Positions 26,219-35,643 are shown, counted from the first letter of the stretch. The stretch is DNA of 64,000 nucleotides from Phyllobacterium zundukense (GCF_025452195.1 NZ_CP104973.1:1302001-1366000), one strand, 5' to 3'. Translations and numbers: made by a program. Notes: generated from the letters alone by a model not told the origin.

Positions 26219-27223
26219 ATGAAAAAATTCATGAACAAGGCCGCGTCGATGGTTGCCGAAAGCCTTGAAGGCTTCGTTTCGGCCCACGACCGTCTGGTCG
26301 TGTTCGGGTCCAACCGGAAGTTTGTCAGGCGGCGCAATCTTACGCCAGGAAAAGTTGCGATCATATCGGGTGGGGGAGCGGGTCATGAGCCAATGCATAT
26401 CGGCTTTGTGGGACTGGGCATGCTGGATGCCGCTTGCACCGGACATATCTTCACCTCTCCGACGCCCGACCAGATTATCGCCGCCATTGAAGAGGCAGAC
26501 ACCGGAGCGGGATGCCTGCTGATCGTCAAGAATTATGACGGGGACTTGATGAATTTCGAAATGGCTGCGGAGGCGATGACGGGGCGGCACCGGATCGAGA
26601 CAGTTATTGTAAGCGACGACATTGCGGTGCCAGGCCCGCCGCGAAGCTCCGGCAGGAGGGGGGTTGCCGGTACACTCGTCGTCGAGAAGATTCTTGGAGC
26701 CGCCGCCGAGGCTAGAATGGATCTTGCCGGATTGAAGGCGCTTGGTGACCGGTTGAACACGCGGATACGTACAATGGGCGTGGCTCTCGGTGGAGTTACC
26801 GTTCCCGACACGGCACGTTCCACCTTTGTGCTGGACCCGGACGAGATGGAGGTCGGGGTCGGGATACACGGCGAACCCGGGCTTTCCCGGCAGAAACTGG
26901 CCGATGCCGACACTATTGCCAGCATGATCTGCAATACCATCCTTGCGGATATAGACCTGCAAAACGCAGACCGTGCGCTGGTCGTGGTAAACGGCTTCGG
27001 GGGTACTCCGACGCCAGAACTTTACCTCGTTTACAACATTGTCCGCCGCCTGTTCGAAGCTGAAGGCATCAGTGTCGCGAGATCACTGGTAGGAACCTAC
27101 GTAACCTCGCTCGATATGGCCGGTCTCTCTGTCACGTTGTCGTTGCTTGACGAGGAGGGGTTGCTTTTTTGGGACGCTCCCGTTTCGACAGCTGCGCTGC
27201 AATGGAGCTCTGCGAAAATCTGA
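26219..27223 (+). CDS. dhaK: Dihydroxyacetone kinase subunit DhaK (PTS type)
   Basis: This 334-residue protein is a DAK1 domain without DAK2. It has GGGAGHEPMHIGFVG, the nucleophile-region KNYDGDLMNFEMAAE and the substrate-binding histidine in GIHGEPGLS (residue 217). It should pair with the separate DhaL and DhaM/HPr proteins. It is less similar in detail to the fused kinase than a recent duplicate would be, so the two probably have distinct origins. A 90-base gap separates it from the HTH-like gene; GGAGGGGCACG lies just upstream of the ATG. Confidence 0.88.
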   Translation: MKKFMNKAASMVAESLEGFVSAHDRLVVFGSNRKFVRRRNLTPGKVAIISGGGAGHEPMHIGFVGLGMLDAACTGHIFTSPTPDQIIAAIEEADTGAGCLLIVKNYDGDLMNFEMAAEAMTGRHRIETVIVSDDIAVPGPPRSSGRRGVAGTLVVEKILGAAAEARMDLAGLKALGDRLNTRIRTMGVALGGVTVPDTARSTFVLDPDEMEVGVGIHGEPGLSRQKLADADTIASMICNTILADIDLQNADRALVVVNGFGGTPTPELYLVYNIVRRLFEAEGISVARSLVGTYVTSLDMAGLSVTLSLLDEEGLLFWDAPVSTAALQWSSAKI

Positions 27224-27845
27224 GTATTGCTCCGGCTTTGCGACCTTGGATAGTTAGCTGTTGCCCTAAGTGCTGTGCCAATCGGATTCGGTGGCAAATC
27301 CGTTATTATCACCATTTTCAAAGGTATCTTATCCATGGGAATGGATCTCGTACAAATGTTCGAGATTGAGGCGCCCGACGAAAGTGAGGGTGCGCTTATC
27401 GCGCTATCGATGTGTTACTTGTTGATGTGGCAGGGGAGGTTTCATCTTGGCCAAAGGCACCGGCGAGAAATCGGCGCAATCCAACTTTCCCACGTGATGG
27501 AATAGTGTGTGGCATCTTGGATGACCTTGTTTATTTCCCTTTGGTCAGCTTGGGATCGGCAGCTTGTATCGACCGCTAATCATGCGAAGCACTCTGGTCA
27601 CATGCGCGACCACCTAGCCATAGCACAGTAGAAGGGCGTCAGTGACCAACTCGTTTGAAACTGTCAGCACGAGCGCTAATGCACCTTTTCTTCAAACAAC
27701 GTGACGGGCCCCCGCCCATTTACTGCGCCGATGACAAAATTCTTGTGAAAAATCCGATACTAGGGCACAATTTGTGCACGCATCTGAAGTGGCAAAACCG
27801 GCCGTCTCGCGCCGAGTGAAAGTTCGCGTCGGAGGATCGGCGTCG
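27224..27845. other. Intergenic region, no supported gene
   Basis: This 622-base stretch separates the ketose operon from nuoJ. Several short frames exist, none with a convincing ribosome site or motif. It should hold the nuo promoter near its right end; I could not identify it with confidence. Confidence 0.5.
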
Positions 27846-28346
27846 ATGGGTCAGGGGTTTTTTCTTCTGTTCGCTACGGTGTCCGTGATCACGGCCCTGA
27901 CGGTAGTTTTGGCGCGCAATCCAGTTCACAGCGCATTGGCGTTGATGGCGTGCTTCCTGCAGATATCGGCAATCTTCGTCCTGCTTGAAGCGCCGTTTCT
28001 CGCGGTCATCCAGATCTTCGTCTATGTCGGTGCGATCATGGTCCTGTTCCTGTTCGTGATCATGATGATCGATGTGCGCGAAGCGGTGCTGCAGCGATTC
28101 CTGCCGGGTGGCAACCTGCCGGCGATGGTGCTGGTCGTCCTGCTTGGGTGCGAGATGGTAGTTCTGGTGCTCTTGAGTGACCGCTTTTCGGGCGCGGAGC
28201 CCGCCGCTATGGGCGGCGGCGATAATATCAGGCAGCTCAGCACAACACTTTTCGCCGACTATCTCCTGCCGTTTGAAGCCGCCTCCGTCATCCTGCTGGC
28301 GGCCCTGGTCGGCGCCATCGTGCTGGCGCGGAAGGAGTCGGGATAA
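27846..28346 (+). CDS. nuoJ: NADH-quinone oxidoreductase subunit J
   Basis: A 166-residue membrane protein with five helices. The conserved third-helix region reads [21 protein letters not shown], the pi-bulge segment typical of NuoJ/ND6. Start is the ATG at 27846 with GGAGGAT about ten bases upstream; an earlier in-frame start adds a charged 24-residue tail not expected in NuoJ. It is the first gene of the plus-strand nuo operon and shares an A with nuoK (TAATG). Confidence 0.92.
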   Translation: MGQGFFLLFATVSVITALTVVLARNPVHSALALMACFLQISAIFVLLEAPFLAVIQIFVYVGAIMVLFLFVIMMIDVREAVLQRFLPGGNLPAMVLVVLLGCEMVVLVLLSDRFSGAEPAAMGGGDNIRQLSTTLFADYLLPFEAASVILLAALVGAIVLARKESG

Positions 28347-28648
28347 TGGTTCCGCTCTGGTGGTATATTTTGCTCGGTGTGGTCCTGTTCGTGATAGGAG
28401 CGGCAGGCGTGCTGCTCAGACGCAATATTCTGGTCGTGCTGATGTCGCTCGAACTGCTGCTCAACTCGGTCAACATCAACTTCATCGCTTTCGGGCGTTA
28501 CTATGACGATTTCCGCGGACAGATCTTCGCGATCTTCGTCATCGCAATCACCGCGGCGGAGGTTGCCGTCGCTCTCGGCATCCTGGTCGCCCTCGTGAGG
28601 AACAAGTCAACCCTCAAGGTCGACGACGTGACCATGATGAAAGGATAG
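28346..28648 (+). CDS. nuoK: NADH-quinone oxidoreductase subunit K
   Basis: The 100-residue, three-helix protein has [24 protein letters not shown] and [17 protein letters not shown]. The two membrane glutamates (MSLELL and ITAAEVA), part of the proton path in NuoK/ND4L, are both present. Length is standard. Confidence 0.93.
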   Translation: MVPLWWYILLGVVLFVIGAAGVLLRRNILVVLMSLELLLNSVNINFIAFGRYYDDFRGQIFAIFVIAITAAEVAVALGILVALVRNKSTLKVDDVTMMKG

Positions 28649-28652
28649 CGGC

Positions 28653-30116
28653 TTGGACCCGGTGATATCAATACGGCCGCTGCTTGCCGTCGCTGTCGCA
28701 GGCCTGGCGGCCCTTGCAGTTCTCCTTCTGAACAACCGCGAGAAACTCCGCGATGTCGTCTCGCCGTTGGCCGCGATTGTCATGTTCGTAATTGTTGTCT
28801 CGATGGCGCCTACGGTGCTGGCGGGCGGGACGGTCGATTTACGCCTGTTCGAGATTCTGCCGGGGATTGACTTCGCTTTCCGGGTCGATGCTCTCGGCAT
28901 GGTGTTTGCCACTGTCTCGTCGCTGCTGTGGATCGTGGCGGCGATCTATTCCATCGGCTATATGCGGCACTTGAACGAGCACGCCCAGACCCGCTTCTTC
29001 GCCTGCTTTGCCACCAGCCTCGCAGCGGCCGTCGGGGGTGCCTTCTCCGCCAATCTTTTCACGCTGGTGATCTTCTACGAGGTACTGAGCCTCGTCACCT
29101 ATCCACTCGTCTACCACCACGAAGACGAAGAGGGATGGAGAGGAAGCCGCAAATACCTCGTCTATTTGATAGGCGCTTCGAAGAGCGTGCTTCTCGCCGC
29201 CCTGGCGCTGACCTACCACATTGCGGGGTCGCTTGACTTTGTGGCTGGGGGGCTGCTGGCTGGCGCCGAAGCCTCGCCGGCACTGCTGACAGTCGTCTAT
29301 TTTTGCTATCTCTTCGGCTTCGCCAAGGCTGCGGTAATGCCGATGCATGCCTGGCTGCCTGCAGCGATGGTGGCGCCGACGCCGGTCAGTGCGCTCCTGC
29401 ATGCGGTTGCGGTTGTCAAGATGGGTGTGTTCTGCGTGCTTCGCGTGGTGTTTCACATCTTCGGCACAGGGCTCGTTGGCGGGCTCGGCCTCGGCATCGC
29501 CACCGCCTATCTGGCGTCGTTCACAATCCTGATGGCGTCCGTCTACGCCCTGACGCGGGACGACCTGAAGGCGAGGCTCGCTTATTCGACGGTCAGCCAG
29601 CTCTCCTACATCGTGCTCGGCGCGGTCCTGCTGTCACCGGTCGCGATGGTCGGCGGGATCATCCACATTGCAGCTCATGCATTCTCCAAGATCACGCTCT
29701 TTTTCTGTGCCGGGTCGATCTATTGCGCGTCTGGCAAGCGGAACATCAGCGACATGGGCGGCATCGGCCGCAAGCTGCCCTGGACGATGGGAGCGTTCTT
29801 TGTCGGTTCGCTCAGCATGATCGGGGTGCCGCCGACCGCGGGCTTCGTCAGCAAGTGGTTTCTGGCGCTGGGTTCTGTGGAGGCGGGGGATATTGCGTTC
29901 CTGATCGTGCTCCTGGTGAGCTCGGTCCTGAACGCCGCCTATTTTCTGCCGGTCAGCTATACCGCTTTCTTCGGCACAGCCGCACAGGAAAGTCCGGCGA
30001 CGGTCCGTGAAATTCCGATGATGACGGTCCCGCTGGTCGCGACGGCCATCCTGTCGGTGTTGATGGGCATCTTCCCCGACTATTTTCTCGCCCTGGCGCA
30101 AGGAGTTGTCAGATGA
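28653..30116 (+). CDS. Extra antiporter-like complex I subunit (NuoL/MrpD family, short)
   Basis: A 487-residue ND5/MrpD-family membrane protein with about fourteen helices. The conserved TM5 glutamate is in FYEVLSL (E143), the TM7 lysine in GFAKAAVMPMHAWLP (K225) and the TM8 lysine in HAVAVVKMG (K256), so a proton path looks intact. It ends without the long lateral helix found at the NuoL C-terminus. The start is TTG at 28653 with AAAGGA upstream. It comes in addition to L-, M- and N-like subunits further along, which makes this complex unusual. Annotation as a cation/proton antiporter subunit would be an alternative, but the nuo context argues for complex I. Confidence 0.85.
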   Translation: MDPVISIRPLLAVAVAGLAALAVLLLNNREKLRDVVSPLAAIVMFVIVVSMAPTVLAGGTVDLRLFEILPGIDFAFRVDALGMVFATVSSLLWIVAAIYSIGYMRHLNEHAQTRFFACFATSLAAAVGGAFSANLFTLVIFYEVLSLVTYPLVYHHEDEEGWRGSRKYLVYLIGASKSVLLAALALTYHIAGSLDFVAGGLLAGAEASPALLTVVYFCYLFGFAKAAVMPMHAWLPAAMVAPTPVSALLHAVAVVKMGVFCVLRVVFHIFGTGLVGGLGLGIATAYLASFTILMASVYALTRDDLKARLAYSTVSQLSYIVLGAVLLSPVAMVGGIIHIAAHAFSKITLFFCAGSIYCASGKRNISDMGGIGRKLPWTMGAFFVGSLSMIGVPPTAGFVSKWFLALGSVEAGDIAFLIVLLVSSVLNAAYFLPVSYTAFFGTAAQESPATVREIPMMTVPLVATAILSVLMGIFPDYFLALAQGVVR

Positions 30117-30367
30117 TAAAGCGCGTGGTTGATTTCTTTGGTGACGAAAGATACGCGAGTCAGCGACGCCGGCTGTTCTATCTGGTGCTCGTTCTGGTCG
30201 TTATCGCCGATTTTTTGGTCCCCCGCGAACATGCCGAATACCTGTGGGACCGCCTGCCGGGCTGGTCGGCGGTCTACGGCTTCGGCTCCTGCGTGGTGCT
30301 GATTTTCGTTTCCAAGTTCCTTGGCCATCAGGGTGGGATTATGCGGCGCGAGGACTACTATGACTGA
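30113..30367 (+). CDS. Small membrane protein between antiporter-like subunits
   Basis: An 84-residue protein, ATGA-coupled to the gene before it and overlapping the gene after it by eight bases. One clear hydrophobic helix (YLVLVLVVIADFLVP) and a second weaker one (VYGFGSCVVLIFVSKFL) flank a short loop. I know no function. Its fixed place between two antiporter-like subunits suggests that it joins or spaces them in the membrane arm. Confidence 0.7.
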   Translation: MIKRVVDFFGDERYASQRRRLFYLVLVLVVIADFLVPREHAEYLWDRLPGWSAVYGFGSCVVLIFVSKFLGHQGGIMRREDYYD

Positions 30368-32120
30368 CTTTGTCCATCCCACGCTGCTGTTTTTTCTCGG
30401 CGCCTTGCCGATCCCCTTCCTGAGAGGGCCAATCGGCAAGGCGTACCTGCTTCTGATCCCGGCGCTCACCATCGTCGTCGTGCTCACGATGCAGCCGGGC
30501 AACTACGGCGCTGCGCAAAACATCGGGCAGGAAATCCTGATCGCCAAGGTCGACAAGCTGAGCATCGTCTTCGCTACCGTTTTCACCATCATGGCGCTTA
30601 TCGGGATGGTCTACGCGTTGCATCTGACGCGTCCCGGGCAGCATGTGGCTGCATTCATCTACGTCGGCAGTGCGCTCGGCGTGGTGTTTGCCGGCGACTA
30701 CCTGACCCTGTTCCTGTTCTGGGAAGGTATGGCGTTTGCCTCTGCCTATCTGGTCTTCGCCCAAGGCGGCCGGAAGGCGGTCGCCGCCGGCTTCCGCTAC
30801 CTCATGGTCCACATCACCGGCGGCGTCGTTCTGCTTGGTGGCATCATTCTCCACGGAGTCGCCACCGGTTCGCTGCTCTTCGGCCCGATTGAGGGCGAAA
30901 TGGGTGCCGCCGCCTACCTGATCCTTGCCGGGTTCACCCTCAACGCCGCAGTGCCGCCGCTCAATGCATGGCTAACGGACGCCTATCCGGAGGCGACCGT
31001 CACCGGGGCCGTGTTCATGAGCGCCTTTACCACGAAGACCGCCGTCTATGTACTGGCGCGGGCGTTTCCGGGGACCGAGCTGCTGGTTTGGCTCGGCGCC
31101 ATCATGGCGCTCTACGGTGTCATCTACGCGGTGCTGGAGAACGACTGCCGACGGCTCCTGGCCTATCACATCGTCAGCCAGGTGGGCTACATGGTGGCGG
31201 GGATCGGGATCGGGACCGAGATGGCGGTGAACGGGGCCGCAAGCCATGCCTTCGCGCATATCCTATACAAGTCGCTGCTGTTCATGGGGGCGGGGGCGGT
31301 GATCTACGTCACCGGGCGGCGAAAGCTCACCGAGCTCGGCGGACTCTACAGGACCATGCCGCTTACTGTCGTGCTCTACATGGTCGGCGCCTTAGCGATT
31401 TCGGCATTTCCATTCTTCTCGGGCTTCGTCACGAAGTCGATGGTGGTGGCCGCGGCCGGACAGGATCACCGCGCGCTGGTGGTGCTGGCACTGACGATGG
31501 CGTCGTCGGGGACGTTCCTGCACACTGGACTCAAGCTCCCGTACTACATGTTCTTCGGCACGGACCAGAAGCTGGAGGCGCGGGAACCTCCCCGCAACAT
31601 GTTGGTTGCGATGGGCATGGCGGCGGTGCTCTGCGTTGCGATTGGCGTGTTCCCCCAGCCGCTCTATGCTTTGCTGCCCTATCCGGTTGATTTCCAACCC
31701 TATACGGCCGTCCATATTACCGAGAGCCTCGGCGTGCTGATGTTTACCGCCTTGGGGTTCGTGCTTTTCCTCAAGTCCCTCGATCCCGAGAACACGATCA
31801 GCATCGACACTGACTGGTTCTACCGCAAGGGAGCGAAGTATTTCATGTGGCTCGCGGAAAAGCCGCTCGCGCGCTATGAGAAAGCGGTGAGCAATGTCTC
31901 CGAGACCGTGGCGCTGCCCTTCCTGCATGGGGCGGCACGAGCGGGACTACGGATCGATATCGCCGGCGTGGACGCCGTCGTGAACGGCGTCGCCCGCTCT
32001 ATCCTGGATGGTGGCGGGGCACTGCGACGACTCCAGACCGGCGTCGTGACCCACTATGTGCTGGCGATGATCGTCGGGTTGATCGCAGCCATCGTCGTCT
32101 TCGCCGTGGCGTGGCGGTAG
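30360..32120 (+). CDS. NuoL-like subunit with lateral-helix-type C-terminus and altered TM7
   Basis: A 586-residue antiporter-like protein. The body resembles MrpD/NuoM types, but after about residue 460 it continues with an amphipathic, charged stretch of about 80 residues and a final membrane helix (HYVLAMIVGLIAAIVVFAVA), like the lateral helix HL and anchor of NuoL. The TM5 glutamate is kept (FWEGMAF, E122). Where TM7 normally has lysine, it reads GFTLNAAVPPLNAWL (N195). K226 on TM8 and the TM12-type lysine (GFVTKS) are kept. The ATG at 30360 has GAGG seven bases upstream. It is the best candidate for the NuoL role. Confidence 0.85.
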   Translation: MTDFVHPTLLFFLGALPIPFLRGPIGKAYLLLIPALTIVVVLTMQPGNYGAAQNIGQEILIAKVDKLSIVFATVFTIMALIGMVYALHLTRPGQHVAAFIYVGSALGVVFAGDYLTLFLFWEGMAFASAYLVFAQGGRKAVAAGFRYLMVHITGGVVLLGGIILHGVATGSLLFGPIEGEMGAAAYLILAGFTLNAAVPPLNAWLTDAYPEATVTGAVFMSAFTTKTAVYVLARAFPGTELLVWLGAIMALYGVIYAVLENDCRRLLAYHIVSQVGYMVAGIGIGTEMAVNGAASHAFAHILYKSLLFMGAGAVIYVTGRRKLTELGGLYRTMPLTVVLYMVGALAISAFPFFSGFVTKSMVVAAAGQDHRALVVLALTMASSGTFLHTGLKLPYYMFFGTDQKLEAREPPRNMLVAMGMAAVLCVAIGVFPQPLYALLPYPVDFQPYTAVHITESLGVLMFTALGFVLFLKSLDPENTISIDTDWFYRKGAKYFMWLAEKPLARYEKAVSNVSETVALPFLHGAARAGLRIDIAGVDAVVNGVARSILDGGGALRRLQTGVVTHYVLAMIVGLIAAIVVFAVAWR

Positions 32121-32128
32121 GGGGGGCA

Positions 32129-33604
32129 ATGGGGTTCCCGCTGCTTAGTCTCATCGTTTTCACGCCCGCCGCCGGGGCAGCGGTTCTGATGTTTCTGCGC
32201 AGCGACAATGCGGTGCGGTGGACGGCACTGGCCGTCACCGTCATCGACCTCGCTCTCTGCATCCTCATGCTGGCCCGCTTTGACACCGCTACCCACGCAA
32301 TGCAGTTCACCGAGACGCGTCCGTGGGTCCCCGCACTCGGGATCACTTACACGCTTGGCATCGACGGGATAAGCGCGCTCTTCGTATTCCTGACCGGGTT
32401 GCTAGGTTGGATCTGCGTGCTCGCCTCATGGGTCGCGATCGACCGCAAGGTGAAGGAGTTCATGGTCAGTCTGCTGGTCATGCAGACGCTGATGCTGGGG
32501 GTGTTCTGTGCGCTCGACCTGTTCTTGTTCTACGTCTTCTGGGAGGCGATGCTGATCCCGATGTACCTGATCATCGGCGTCTGGGGCGGCGACGGTCGGG
32601 TCTATGCGGCGTTCAAGTTCTTCCTCTACACGCTGGCCGGCAGCCTGCTGTTCCTCATCGGCGTCATCGTACTCTATTTTCACGGCGGCGAGACCTTCGA
32701 CATCCTCGCCCTGACAGCGCAGGATTTGCCGTTCGGGGTCCAGTCCTGGCTGTTCTTCGCCTTCCTGATCGCCTTCGCGGTCAAGGTGCCGATGGTCCCG
32801 GTCCATACCTGGCTGCCGGACGCGCATGTGCAGGCGCCGACGGCGGGTAGCATCATCCTCGCCGGCGTGCTCCTGAAGATGGGCGCCTACGGATTCCTGC
32901 GGTTCTCGTTGCCGATGCTACCGGAGGCGTCGGTGCATTACTCAACGCTGATGCTGGTACTGTCGGCGCTTGCAATCGTCTACGGCGGGTTGCTTGCGCT
33001 GGCGCAGGACGATCTGAAGAAGCTGGTGGCCTATTCCAGCATCAGTCATATGGGCTTCGTGACGCTGGGAATTTTTGCGCTGAACTTCCGCGGGCTCGAG
33101 GGCGGTATCCTGCAAATGTTCAATCATGGCGTGACGACGGGCGCGTTGTTCCTGTTAGTCGGCCTGATCTATGAGCGCACACATACGCGCAGCATGGCTG
33201 ACTATGGCGGGTTGATGAAGGCGGCCCCGGTTTATACGACGTTTCTTGCGCTGTTCACGCTGTCGTCGATGGCGCTGCCGGGAACGAATTCATTCGTGGG
33301 CGAGTTGCTGGTGCTGTCGGGAGGATTCGCTGCCAACCTGGCCGTCGGTGCGGCTGCCGTTTTGGGCGCATTGCTGGGCGCGGCTTATCTGCTCGGCATG
33401 TACAGGAAAGTCGCGCTTGGTCCCGCAACTGTCGGTGCCCGGTACAAGATACGCGATGTAAACGCCCGCGAGATGGTTGCGATCCTGCCGCTGGCAGTCT
33501 TCGTGCTTTGGGTCGGGCTCTACCCCAAACCCTTTCTCAACATCATCGACGCCTCGGTGAAGCATTTGCTGACACAGGTGCACGCCAACGGGGGTGGCCA
33601 ATGA
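32129..33604 (+). CDS. nuoM: NADH-quinone oxidoreductase subunit M
   Basis: The 491-residue protein has the NuoM/ND4 features FYVFWEAMLIPMYLIIG (TM5 glutamate), FAVKVPMVPVHTWLPDAHVQAPTAGS (TM7 lysine) and LLKMGAYG (TM8 lysine), as well as YSSISHMG. The ATG at 32129 follows a GGGGGG ribosome site; a GTG in frame at 32111 overlaps the preceding gene and is less likely. It overlaps nuoN by four bases. Confidence 0.93.
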   Translation: MGFPLLSLIVFTPAAGAAVLMFLRSDNAVRWTALAVTVIDLALCILMLARFDTATHAMQFTETRPWVPALGITYTLGIDGISALFVFLTGLLGWICVLASWVAIDRKVKEFMVSLLVMQTLMLGVFCALDLFLFYVFWEAMLIPMYLIIGVWGGDGRVYAAFKFFLYTLAGSLLFLIGVIVLYFHGGETFDILALTAQDLPFGVQSWLFFAFLIAFAVKVPMVPVHTWLPDAHVQAPTAGSIILAGVLLKMGAYGFLRFSLPMLPEASVHYSTLMLVLSALAIVYGGLLALAQDDLKKLVAYSSISHMGFVTLGIFALNFRGLEGGILQMFNHGVTTGALFLLVGLIYERTHTRSMADYGGLMKAAPVYTTFLALFTLSSMALPGTNSFVGELLVLSGGFAANLAVGAAAVLGALLGAAYLLGMYRKVALGPATVGARYKIRDVNAREMVAILPLAVFVLWVGLYPKPFLNIIDASVKHLLTQVHANGGGQ

Positions 33605-35040
33605 CCGCCGTCGAGCTCCTTCAGTCGATCCTGGCGAGCCTGCCCGAGATCGTGGTGGTCACTGGCGCCTGCATCCTGCTGATCCTCGGGCAGTTTGTGC
33701 GGAAAGGGCAGGAACTTTTCCTTGTCGCGGCTTCCGTCGCGATCGTGCTGATTGCCGCCTTGGCGACGCTTATGCTCGCGAGTGAGGTGCGGCCAGCCTA
33801 CACGGGCATGTTCATTGCCGACCGCTTCGCGGCCTTCTTCAAGGTCGTGTTCTACCTGGCGACCGTTCTGACATTCCTCCTTTCGCCCAAATACGCCGAT
33901 GTCGAAGGAATCGGCGGCAGTGAATACTATGTCCTGCTGCTTTTTGCGCTTTCGGGAATGATGATCATGGCCTCGGCGACAGATCTCCTGTCGATCTATG
34001 TGGGCCTCGAACTGATGGTGCTATGCACCTATGTGCTGACCGGCTATCTGCGGCAGCAGCGGCGGTCGAACGAAGCGGCGCTGAAATATGTTATCCTTGG
34101 CGCGGTCTCGACGGGGATATTCCTCTACGGCGTTTCGCTGGTCTATGGGCTGACGGGCACCACGCAGCTGGACGGAATGGCTGCGGCCGTGGTCGGCGAT
34201 CCACTCGATCCCGGATTGCTGTTGGCCGTGGTCTTCATCGTCGCCGGGCTGGTCTTCAAGGTTGGCGCGGTGCCGTTTCACATGTGGGTGCCGGACGTCT
34301 ACGAAGGCGCGCCGACGACGGTCAGCGCCTTTATGTCAGTGGGCCCCAAGGCGGCGGCGTTCGCGGTGATCCTGCGGGTGTTCCTCAACCCGCTGGTCGC
34401 AGCAACGGACGTTTGGATCGTCGTCGCGGTCATTGCCGTCGTGACGATGGCGCTCGGCAGTTTCGTGGCGCTGGTACAGGATAATTTTAAGCGCCTCTTG
34501 GCCTATTCCAGCATTGCCCATGCCGGATTCGCCATTTTCGGCGTGGTGGCTGGCGGTGCGGATGGGATCGCCAGCGTGATGCTCTACCTTCTGATCTACA
34601 CCTTCATGAATCTCGGCATTTTCGGCGCCGTCATCATGATGCGGAACGGCAATTTCTCGGGCGAGGTTATTGAAGATTACGCGGGTTTCGCCAAGCCGCA
34701 TCCCGGGCTGGCGCTTCTGATGCTGCTCTATCTGTTCGCGCTGGCCGGGATTCCGCCGACGGCCGGGTTCTTCGCCAAGTTCTACGTGCTGGTCGCGCTC
34801 GTCGAGCGAGGTTTCGTCATTCTGGCGGTAATCGCAGTGCTGCTGAGCGCAGTCGCCGCTTATTTTTACATCCGCATCGTCATGGTGATCTACATGCGCG
34901 AGCCGGAGAGGGCGTTCGACCCGGCAGTGACGCCCTTGGTCCGCGCCGTGCTCGCCGTCACCGCCGCCGGCACAATCGGCATCGGCCTGTTTCCGGCGTG
35001 GTTTCTGAGGCTTGCGCGAGAGTCGATATTGGGCGGCTAG
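33601..35040 (+). CDS. nuoN: NADH-quinone oxidoreductase subunit N
   Basis: A 479-residue protein with IYVGLELMVLCTYVL (TM5 glutamate), a KYVILGAVSTGIFLYG segment and VFKVGAVPFHMWVPDVYEGAP (TM7 lysine), all NuoN/ND2 hallmarks. Start is the ATG that overlaps the nuoM stop. A rhizobial palindromic repeat lies directly after the stop codon. Confidence 0.93.
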   Translation: MTAVELLQSILASLPEIVVVTGACILLILGQFVRKGQELFLVAASVAIVLIAALATLMLASEVRPAYTGMFIADRFAAFFKVVFYLATVLTFLLSPKYADVEGIGGSEYYVLLLFALSGMMIMASATDLLSIYVGLELMVLCTYVLTGYLRQQRRSNEAALKYVILGAVSTGIFLYGVSLVYGLTGTTQLDGMAAAVVGDPLDPGLLLAVVFIVAGLVFKVGAVPFHMWVPDVYEGAPTTVSAFMSVGPKAAAFAVILRVFLNPLVAATDVWIVVAVIAVVTMALGSFVALVQDNFKRLLAYSSIAHAGFAIFGVVAGGADGIASVMLYLLIYTFMNLGIFGAVIMMRNGNFSGEVIEDYAGFAKPHPGLALLMLLYLFALAGIPPTAGFFAKFYVLVALVERGFVILAVIAVLLSAVAAYFYIRIVMVIYMREPERAFDPAVTPLVRAVLAVTAAGTIGIGLFPAWFLRLARESILGG

Positions 35041-35041
35041 A

Positions 35042-35084
35042 GCAATTTCAGGAAAAGTGCGAAGCGTTTTCCGTCCGGAATTGC
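35042..35084. repeat. Rhizobial intergenic palindromic element (RIME-like)
   Basis: Nested inverted repeats: outer GCAATT/AATTGC and inner GGAAAA-N10-TTTTCC, with the sequence pattern TTTTCCGTCCGGAATTGC that I recognise as common between genes in Rhizobium, Agrobacterium and Mesorhizobium. The element begins one base after the nuoN stop and could form a stable RNA hairpin that protects the upstream message or lowers read-through into nuoA. Its right limit is uncertain and may reach about 35130. Confidence 0.65.
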
Positions 35085-35277
35085 GGCAAAACAAAGTTGG
35101 AGCATCTCTGCGACCCTAAGCGGAAATACTCTAATTGATTGGATTTGCAATGATCCACCCGACGGAATACACTGAATGCTCAAGAAAGGACTGCCCAAAG
35201 TCGCTTCCCGAGGCGACCGCATTACCGGCTCCGAGTGGGTTCGGCAAGCCCTCGGTGGACGGCCAGGGCGATACGCT

Positions 35278-35643
35278 ATGGCTGCAATGGAATTCCTGCC
35301 AGTTCTTTTCATGGTCGCTGGAGTTGTTCTGGTGGCGGGTGTGACGCTGTTTGTTTCCTCGCTGCTGCGCCCATCCAATCCCTATCCGGCGAAGAACATG
35401 CCCTATGAATGCGGCATGGACCCGGCAGGCGAGGCCGCCGGTGGCCGCTTCAGGGTGCAGTTCTTTATCCTCGCGATCCTGTTGGTGGTCTTCGATGTCG
35501 AGACGATGTTCCTTTTCCCCTGGGCCGTTGTCCTGAAAGACATCGGACTGGTCGGTTATGTCGAGATGTTCGTCTTCATGTTGCTGCTCGTCGTGGGTTT
35601 CGCCTACGCCTGGCTGAAGGGAGCGCTGGAATGGGAGGCGTAA
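35278..35643 (+). CDS. nuoA: NADH-quinone oxidoreductase subunit A
   Basis: The three-helix protein has [13 protein letters not shown] and [13 protein letters not shown], both diagnostic of NuoA/ND3, including the loop cysteine region. From the ATG at 35278 it has 121 residues, the usual size. An in-frame ATG at 35176 would add 34 basic residues (MLKKGLPKVASRGDRITG...), which is odd for the family; neither start has a strong ribosome site, so the N-terminus is uncertain. It opens the second half of the operon, after the repeat. Confidence 0.88.
   Translation: MAAMEFLPVLFMVAGVVLVAGVTLFVSSLLRPSNPYPAKNMPYECGMDPAGEAAGGRFRVQFFILAILLVVFDVETMFLFPWAVVLKDIGLVGYVEMFVFMLLLVVGFAYAWLKGALEWEA

Noticed and set aside
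26141..26220. Stretch before dhaK examined as a tRNA gene
   Set aside because: The short pairings do not form a cloverleaf and there is no T-loop GTTCRA or CCA-end pattern.
30360..32120. Idea that the two extra ND5-like genes form an independent Mrp cation/proton antiporter
   Set aside because: Most other Mrp subunits (A, B, C, E, F, G) are not seen, the genes are overlapped into the nuo operon, and the second protein has a NuoL-like lateral helix.
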